A DNA stretch of 64,000 bases from positions 5,512,047 to 5,576,046 of the forward strand of contig OZ025210.1 of assembly GCA_964019055.1 (NCBI GenBank), in the 5' to 3' direction. A model generated the notes under the pieces. That model saw only the letters and a program-made list of their open reading frames with translations, was not told where the DNA came from and did no database searches. A program made the position numbers and the translations under genes. The stretch is from Anthopleura xanthogrammica (taxonomy: Eukaryota; Cnidaria; Anthozoa; Actiniaria; Actiniidae). Shown here piece after piece: positions 57,233-64,000 of the stretch; the stretch's first letter is position 1; each line of letters starts with the position of its first letter.

Positions 57233-57298
57233 ATGTTATCCCATTCGTTTGGTCTCTTGGACTTCCGCTTACGTCACATTTGGGACATTTATGTCTGA
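57233..57298 (+). promoter_or_regulatory. Upstream ORF (21 codons) before the mGluR-like start
   Basis: ATG at 57233 opens a 21-codon frame (MLSHSFGLL...) whose TGA overlaps the first in-frame ATG of the receptor (57291) and ends 52 bp before the second (57351). It would lower translation from 57291 and could favour reinitiation at 57351. Confidence 0.4.
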
Positions 57299-57350
57299 AT
57301 TTCGGTATTTGGCACAGTCGCGAACAGAGCTGAGTTCAGAAGGCCAAAAG

Positions 57351-60300
57351 ATGCTGTTTCCTCTCAAGACACTGTTATATATTTCCTCGTTGAGCTCGTA
57401 CGAACTGTTAGGATTTTCTTTGGCTATTTCGACATTTTTAAGCAATACAATTGGAGTAGTTGGTGTTACTGAAGGCACTGTTCCTCTGAGTCCATCCAGG
57501 CCAAACACACGCGGTAAAGAGATCATTTTCCCGCCAAACAACATTGCTGACATCACACTTGGCGGGCTTTTTCCAGTTCACCAGAAACTCAATACCATAT
57601 TCGGTCAATCATGCGGTGAATTGGACAGTGAGAGAGGGATACATCGACTAGAGGCGATGCTGTATGCAGTTGCTCAAGTGAACAAGAACGCGACATTGTT
57701 GCCTAACATTACACTCGGCGCTAACATCCATGATACATGTGACCAGGACACTATTGCGTTGGAAGAATCCTTGGAATTCGTAACGGAAACACTCACGAGG
57801 CGCAACCCAATAAAGTGCCAAAGCCCCGAGGGCACCAACGCAAGCCAATACAAGATCGTAGCAGGAGTCATAGGGGCTGCTTCAAGCACTGTTTCTATCC
57901 AAGTAGCTAACCTTTTAAGGTTATTCAAGATGCCACAGATCAGCTATGCATCAACAAGTCCTGACTTGAGTAATAAATACAAATATGATTATTTTGTACG
58001 GACTGTTCCTCCTGATACTCTTCAAGCGCGCTCTATGGTCGACATCATCGTTGCCCTCAACTGGACTTCCGTCTTCACAGTTCATTCCCATGGCAACTAC
58101 GCAGAACGAGGTATGGAAAAATTTCTTAGCCTTGCCAAAGCTGCGAACATCTGTACAGTCTCGTCCGGCCGGGTAAGCGAGAGTCCAACAGCGGAAGAAT
58201 TTGATGCTATTATACAAAAGTTTCTTCTAGAGAAAAACACTCGTGGAGTTGTGCTTTTCTGTAATGATAACGATGTACGGCACCTACTTAAGGCAAGCGC
58301 TCGTGCAAAGGCTAATGGTCGTTTTATATGGATTGGTAGCGAGTTTTGGGGGACAAGAAGACACCCGGTTGATGGGCTTGAGGACGAAGCAGAGGGTGCA
58401 ATCACGGTGAGACTTAAATCCGTCCAAGACGCAGGATTCCGGGAATATTTCACGAATCTTACGCCCGAGAAACATTCAAATGTTAATCCATGGTTTAATG
58501 AATTCTGGGGGAATTATTTCAACTGCACTATCACCTCCAACTCCTCTACCTGTCTCAAGAATGCAACATTAGCAAAGAACATGTACCTGGACGACAAAGT
58601 GCCTTTTGTTATCGACGCTGTTAACGCCTTTGCAAATGCACTCCATAAATTATATAACGATCTGTGCCCCTCTATGACTGGACTTTGCCCAGCAATGACA
58701 TCATCAAAAATGGGCCCAAACTTGCTTGAAATTCTGAGGAACACCTCGTTTGACGGCGCAAGTGGAAGAATACGATTCGATGTACACGGAGACTCTCCAG
58801 GTCGTTACGACATTTTTAGGTTTCTCAGTGGTGATTACGTCAAGGTTGCGTCCTGGGATGACGAACTCGTTGATGTCTCATCCTTGTTATACAAGAAAGA
58901 TCAGAGTTCGAGTATTATAGAGTCTTACTGCTCTGTTCCATGTGGGACGGGATACTACAAAGAGCTAAAAACAGATAAGTCATGCTGCTGGATTTGTAAG
59001 CCATGCGCAAAGAATGAGTATGTTCAAGGTTAGTGTTAGTTTGCAGTTTGCATATTTCTATTTGCCGTCACGGCACGGAGACGACCACATCAAAAGCGCG
59101 ACCTCGATCTTTCCAGGACAAATTATGAAACCCTCGCACGCGATGAACTCTTTTGCCATAAATACCACTACGCTCTCTATATTTTTGTTCAAAAATAACT
59201 TGCCCTATAGTAATGTTAGGTATTAATTGTGCTGTATTGTTTCTTAAGATTACACAAGATGTGCATCCTGTCCAATTGGCGAAACACCCACTCTCAATCG
59301 CACCGCATGCAGATTGCTGGATCTTCGCTACCTTTCCTCTAATTGGACAATCATGGTCACGTGTATAGCTGGCATAGGGATAGTCTGTACTTGTTTAGTG
59401 GGGGTAGTGTTCGTGCGCTTCAGCGATACACCACTCGTCAAGGCTTCTGGTCGTGAGCTTACTTTCACGCTCCTCATGGGTCTGCTCCTGTGCTACGCTG
59501 TTGGGATTGCCCTCGTTCTTCATCCTTCGACATTTGTCTGCTACATTCAAAGAGGAGGAGTTGGTTTCTGCGTTTGTATTTGTTATTCAGCACTTCTTAT
59601 CAAGACAAACCGTATTGCTAGAATCTTTAAGAAAAGCGAACGCTCCACTAAACCACCATGCTTCATAAATCCAGGCTCCCAGCTCATTATCCTCGCAGCT
59701 TTGGTCGGAATCGAAGTCGTTCTTGCAGGAATCGGTATCGTAAGGTGGCCTCCGAAATCAACCCGAATGTTTCCGACAAAAACCGACGTGTTATTGACTT
59801 GTAATATCCAAGACTATGATCTCATGGTTGCTATGTTTTATAACATGCTGCTCATTTTTCTCTGCACGTGGTATGCGTTCAAAACGCGCAAAACGCCCGC
59901 GAACTTTAACGAAGCGCGCTACATTGGGTTTGCCACTTACACTACCTGCGTGATTTGGCTGACTTTCTTGCCTGTTCAATTTGGCGTGAAAGACAAGGAT
60001 TATAAGACTATTACACTAAGTGTGAACATAACACTCAATGCTACAACCCTCTTGTTATGTGTCTTTGCACCAAAGATCTATATAGTCATATTTAGGCCAA
60101 CGAGGAACATACGAAGCCGCTCCCAGACAACATGGAGAACAGATCAAGATAATATGAAAACAGGTAAGCTGAGTCATCCGAATCATCATCATCTTCTTAC
60201 GATGATTGATGATGATAATGGTGCTTGTGGATCCACTTGTGAGAGTTTGTTATAGTAGTGGCTATTTTCTACCCATTTTCTAGGCTGTTCCAAGTAGTTT

Positions 60301-62541
60301 TTCCTATATAGAGGCTTTGCAACTTCACGTGATGGTAGCCATGACAGGAAGCCAACATTTTTCCCCAGGGAAACTGAATTCTTTATACCAGACTAAATTT
60401 TATATTTATTGCATTATGCTTTTTAATTGATACTGTTAAATATGATCTTTATTGTAATATTTTCTATATTTTGGGGTAAATAAATGATTGATTGATTGAT
60501 TGATTGATTGATAATTGTTCCTGCCTCCAGTCATGGCTGCCATCATGTGATGGTGCAAAGCCTCTATATCACAGTGATTTTGCTTGCATTCAATTATTCC
60601 AATACTAAGCAAAATTTGGCTTTGAAATTTAAGGAGACTGACTGACTGAGTCCAGCTCTTCCTTTTTTGTGGAAAAATGGGAATTGCCCAGAAAATTATG
60701 GAATTTAGGAACTAAATGTTTCCTGGAGGTGGTTCAAGGGGTGCTGGTTACAGGAATTACCTTAAAATAATTGGGCTGTCAAAAATTGAGAAGCCATTTT
60801 GAGGTCACAAATTTTATTTATGCCACCGATTACAAAAGATATTTTGTGGGGGAGGGGTGGGCACTGTTTTTCTACGATAAAAAAGGAGGGGTAACTGAAG
60901 ATCAAATATATGGAAAAATGAAAGCCCCCTCCCATTACAATAAATGTCCAGTCCCTTGTGCAGCAAATGAGATAGGCTAAGCTGAGCGGAGCCAGTCTAG
61001 AGAAACAGGTCGCGGAAAGAATAGTGGGATTTTAGTACAAGCTGGACCTTCATTATCTTTTTTATTTTTGTGTATGTATCAGGGTTTATTTTCAATTGGT
61101 ATTTATGTCGATGTGCCGAGAATTGTTGAGGCTGTTGAGCGGTGTTCTATTAGAGACCCACTTTGAACTTTCTGTGTACCATATTTAGTTCTTTTCATAA
61201 GAGAGGGTCGGAGAAACCTTTTGCAGGCATTTCTGGTTGATTTCTTTTGTTTGTGTCCCAAACACTTTGCATATCAAATAGGACTTTTCTAAGTTCAATA
61301 AACACGATGCATTGTGGTCTAGCTTGGGTACAAACAACACCATAATAGGCATGCTGAACATGAGATATGTGTACCCAAGCTAGACCACAATGCACCATGT
61401 TCGCTATCTCATAAAATAATACAAATTAATATACTTGCAGTCAGTGTGTTACTAATACTGTATTAAACTATTAAATTATTGCTTATTTATCATGATTATT
61501 AATTATTATTATTATTATTAATATATTTCATATTTTAAAGAATAATGTTTTATTATTTAATACGAGAAATTTTGATCCTTGCATATTTAACAGATTGCAT
61601 GCAGTATGCTAATACCCATTTTTAATATAATATATGTAGCTGGTCCAAAAAATTATAGGGCTTTGATCATTATCATTGTCATGGCAACAAAGCCGGGTTC
61701 ATTGTAACTTGACTAACTGGTTTGACCAGGTTTGTAATGCATGCATGTTTTGATTGATAACTGTCAATAAACTGATCTACTATTGCTGCCTTGAATTGTG
61801 TCGCGTTATTCATTTTGCTCATGATTTCTATCATGATCGATTGCTATTAACAATTAACAGGGAAGTTCAATAAAATAATCTAGAGATTTAAACTGTGGAT
61901 GTCCTGCACAGGTGATTTTCTTAACACCCAAGGATAGTATAGCCTCCGTTGCAGACGTCTTGTGGTTCACTTAGGGAAGTGAACCACATAAAATGTCTGC
62001 AATGGAGGCTAAGGATAGTATTAATTTCTTAAGTTGTTGCAATGAATTCAGTTTTTCAAATACACATTACCATACCACTGCTTTCATTGCTGATTGAGGC
62101 AAAAATCGCAAGTTACTGGTTAATTGACAGAGACTACTGTCAATCAAATGTATCCATGTATCTTCTCATGTGCATCCCTTAAGAAAAGAAATAGTACTCT
62201 AGGGAATGACATGTGGTCTGAAATGGGACATTGCACCTAACCTGAAAAGGTCTATAATTTACAGTCTGAGCTCTATATGGCATATACAATGTTCTGGTGA
62301 AGGGATTGTTTTAGACAGGAGTACAGCTAGTTTTAACAGTGGTTTTATTATTCCAGGGCGAACTAAATCTGAAAGTGAACTCACTCAAGTTGAGCTAGGG
62401 TTTGACAACCCAGTAGGAATCATTCCAGGACGAACTAAATCAGATAGTGATATCAGCCAAGTTGAGCTTAGATATGACAACCCAGAAGGAGTCAAAGAAA
62501 AGGAAATCCCAGAAGAGAACCAAACAGATTCAGTGTTCTAG
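57351..62541 (+). CDS. Metabotropic glutamate receptor-like class C GPCR (3 coding exons, 925 aa)
   Basis: Exons: 57351-59028, 59249-60163, 62357-62541. The N-terminus MLFPLKTLLYISSLSS is followed by a hydrophobic stretch and may act as signal. The Venus-flytrap domain has the mGluR words GIHRLEAMLYAV, GVIGAASSTVSIQVANLLRL, YASTSPDLS, VPPDTLQARSM, HGNYAERGM and NPWFNEFWGNYF. By comparison with mGluR1, ligand positions R78, S165, T188, D208, Y236 and K409 look conserved, while D318 is Glu (GSEFW for GSDGW). The Cys-rich domain is split by intron 1 (CSVPCGTGYYKE, CCWICKPC | CASCPIGETP). Seven membrane spans follow, with FNEARYIGFATYTTCVIWL and the class C FAPKIYIVIF end. The tail has two 24-residue repeats and ends DSVF, a possible class I PDZ ligand. 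ATG 57291 would add 20 residues. Glutamate as ligand is likely but not proven. Confidence 0.92.
60307..60567. mobile_element. MITE with TATAGAGGCTTTGCA termini and (GATT)n
   Basis: TATAGAGGCTTTGCAACTTC at 60307 pairs with GATGGTGCAAAGCCTCTATA ending at 60567. ACGTGATGGTAGCCATGAC and GTCATGGCTGCCATCATGTG pair further in. A run of TGATTGATTGATTGATTGAT at 60485-60510 follows AAATAAA inside, as if a SINE or LINE tail was captured. In the second coding intron of the receptor. Confidence 0.7.
61302..61400. mobile_element. Foldback element, ~31-bp arms
   Basis: ACACGATGCATTGTGGTCTA with GCTTGGGTACA is mirrored by TGTACCCAAGC with TAGACCACAATGCACCATGT. A single arm also occurs at 16826-16860. Confidence 0.8.
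61938..62014. repeat. Perfect-arm hairpin
   Basis: TAGCCTCCGTTGCAGACGTC with TTGTGGTTCACTTAGGG pairs with AAGTGAACCACATAAAATGT and CTGCAATGGAGGCTA. The flanks AAGGATAGTAT are also shared on both sides, so this is a small foldback with an 11-bp direct flank. Confidence 0.75.
62160..62255 (+). mobile_element. Right half of palindromic MITE (CCCATTTCAGACCA family)
   Basis: CTCTAGGGAATGACATGTGG + TCTGAAATGGGACA and the end ACCTAACCTGAAAAGGTC match the right side of copies at 26247-26434 and 13661-13845. It lies about 100 bp upstream of the last coding exon of the receptor. Confidence 0.7.
62357..62500 (+). repeat. 72-bp tandem duplication including a splice acceptor
   Basis: TTATTCCAG|GGCGAACTAAATC at 62348 and CATTCCAG|GACGAACTAAATC at 62421 begin two 72-bp units, each coding GRTKS(E/D)S(E/D)(L/I)(T/S)QVEL followed by (G/R)(F/Y)DNP. 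The second unit contains its own acceptor-like CATTCCAG at 62421-62428, in frame with the first. Confidence 0.85.
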
Positions 62542-62884
62542 TTGGAAGTCCAGTTACAGTACTTCTTTGACAAATTGCAGACCTGATGTGTGGAGGTCAT
62601 GGTTATTATAGAGCAGTTTTTGTATGAGTGGGAAACAATATGGTAAATTCGTAGCCATACTGTAACTGTTTTGCATCTTACTGTAGCTCTAACCACGGGT
62701 TGTGATTAGATGAATTACTGGAAGACAATAGGAAGCCATTTCAATGTTACAGCATGTCGTACCATGTACCTGCTGTAAATCAGTCCCGTAGGTTTCCCAC
62801 TCATATGAAAACCTCTCTAATTTTATTGGGGTACATGTTATGCAATATTATTTGCCACCCATTAACTATCATATTTTTTTATTT
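62542..62884 (+). other. 3' untranslated or intergenic sequence after the receptor
   Basis: Follows the TAG at 62539-62541. Bases 62730-62815 match the repeat words at 17480-17640 (GGAAGCCATTTCAATGTTAC). No gene. Confidence 0.5.
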
Positions 62885-62887
62885 TTA

Positions 62888-63108
62888 TCGAACCCTGAAA
62901 CAACCTCTGTATTAATCGAAGTTAGACATAGCTAACTCATAGATCAAATTGGAATTTGGGTTTTGTGGAGGTAGGAAAACAGAACCCAAATCCTCAAATC
63001 AAAGAAGAGACCTGACAAACTCTTCTCGCATGATGGCGAATCCAGGAATCAAACCTGAGACGTACCCCAGAAGTGAGAGGTGAGTGCACTACATATGGCT
63101 ACACTATC
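62888..63108 (-). mobile_element. tRNA-derived SINE (family 1), full length
   Basis: Reverse copy. The 3' end CGAACCCTGAAACAACCTCT begins at 62889, box-B complement GGAATCAAACCTGAGAC at 63045, and the box-A side GAGAGGTGAGTGCACTACAT near 63078. This copy shows that the 57-bp minisatellite unit equals the SINE 3' end. Confidence 0.85.
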
Positions 63109-64000
63109 CTTAATTCTTTGGTTTCCTTAACCAATTATTGATAGTGGTGTTGTCCACAGAATAAGAAGAGTATGACTTGCTATAGCATTCAATGCATTAT
63201 AGTCAATGTGTCAAAAATAGTCAAAAATGCGAGTGAAATTTTGTGTTTATGTTATCCATGACAACTGTTGCTATGCAACACACTTATAATGCCATTTAAT
63301 GTTAAAATGCTATTTATATGTGGAGCAGATTTTATGTGAGTGTTGGGGAGTTTGAGTTTTCTTCGAGTGTCAAGGGTACGATGTCAAGTGTAGAGTGTTG
63401 TGGTGGTAGTGGTTATGTGATGATTATAGTTTTGTGTTGTTTGATGTCAGTGAATGCCATCAGTACTGTACTATGACTGCAGCTGTGTCTTTGGTCTCTA
63501 ATAGTACATGTACTATAAGCAACAAGACCCCAAATTTTAAGTTGGTAGCTCATCCAAAGTCCTACCATTAATCGACAGTCATCTTACTAAGTAACACACA
63601 AACTGACTCCAGCTTGTTTACCAACAACAGCCTACAAATAATCCTGTTGAAGTCAGTAACAACCATTCTACCTAACAATACCTTACGAACAACCTACTAA
63701 CACCCTACTGACATTCCTGGTAAACTCTATGCCACCAACAGCCCAACACTACCCTGATATATATCAATGTATCGACAACCTATTAACATCAATTATTTTA
63801 GGGGGTAGTCTTTGCTGTTACCATATTTATGTGAAATGTGCTCCATTGCTTTGCTTGCGTTATATTATGTATAAAATGTAAATACTAAGAATTTGTTAGT
63901 ATTTTTAAAAGCAATATACTAAATTATTAACAATTTTTATCTGACGTGATTGCAAAAATCTTTCTACTGAATTAACATTTAAATAATTTTAATGCGATTT
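63109..64000. other. Right edge, no gene recognised
   Basis: AT-rich sequence with loose ACCTA/CCTAC repeats at 63590-63740 (AACAACCTACTAACACCCTA). Nothing coding is seen. Confidence 0.4.

Overview
The window is a stretch of animal nuclear DNA. Genes are split by AT-rich introns with GT/AG borders, and the spaces between are filled with small palindromic transposons, tRNA-derived SINEs, a dying LINE and very long pure microsatellites. The gene content (tektin, EMC10, eIF3f, a secreted PAN-like protein, CUB/ZP membrane proteins, an mGluR-like receptor) together with compact, intron-rich genes fits an anthozoan cnidarian (coral or sea anemone). That placement is inference from protein style, not from a marker gene.

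Layout: (1) 381-1031 (-), first coding exon of a tektin-3/5-like axonemal protein, the rest lying beyond the left edge. (2) 4422-8382 (-), an unrecognised Ser/Lys-rich protein that I assembled as 11 phase-0 exons; a block of three exons is tandemly duplicated. (3) 10034-10825 (-), intronless EMC10. (4) 11378-16639 (+), complete eIF3f in 8 exons, divergent from EMC10, with about 26 copies of a 57-bp minisatellite in its last intron. (5) 19493-19879 (-), small secreted PAN/apple-like protein. (6) 20728-22615, a truncated LINE reverse transcriptase inside a trinucleotide repeat, ending in about 114 perfect TTGAA units. (7) 23892-54178, an array of three paralogous type I membrane proteins with a zona pellucida (ZP) polymerisation module: gene A (+, CUB-CUB-ZP-TM), gene B (-, ZP-TM, no CUB) and gene C (-, CUB-CUB-ZP-TM). 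Exon phases and lengths match across the three, and each keeps a furin-like basic site followed by an LGP(I/L)- or VGPI-type patch. (8) 57351-62541 (+), a class C GPCR of the metabotropic glutamate receptor type, in three coding exons.

All multi-exon models here were spliced by hand. Each gives a continuous frame and a total length divisible by three (eIF3f 274 aa, ZP gene A 705 aa, gene B 375 aa, gene C 666 aa, mGluR-like 925 aa from the chosen ATG, Ser/Lys-rich gene 380 aa), which is good internal support although no transcript was available.

The most interesting points are the ZP/CUB gene array with one member that lacks CUB domains, a cluster of five perfect CRE palindromes in an intron of gene C, the birth of a minisatellite from the 3' end of a SINE at two separate loci, the three-exon duplication in the Ser/Lys-rich gene, a duplicated splice acceptor with coding repeat in the receptor tail, and a palindromic MITE that carries paired POU octamers.
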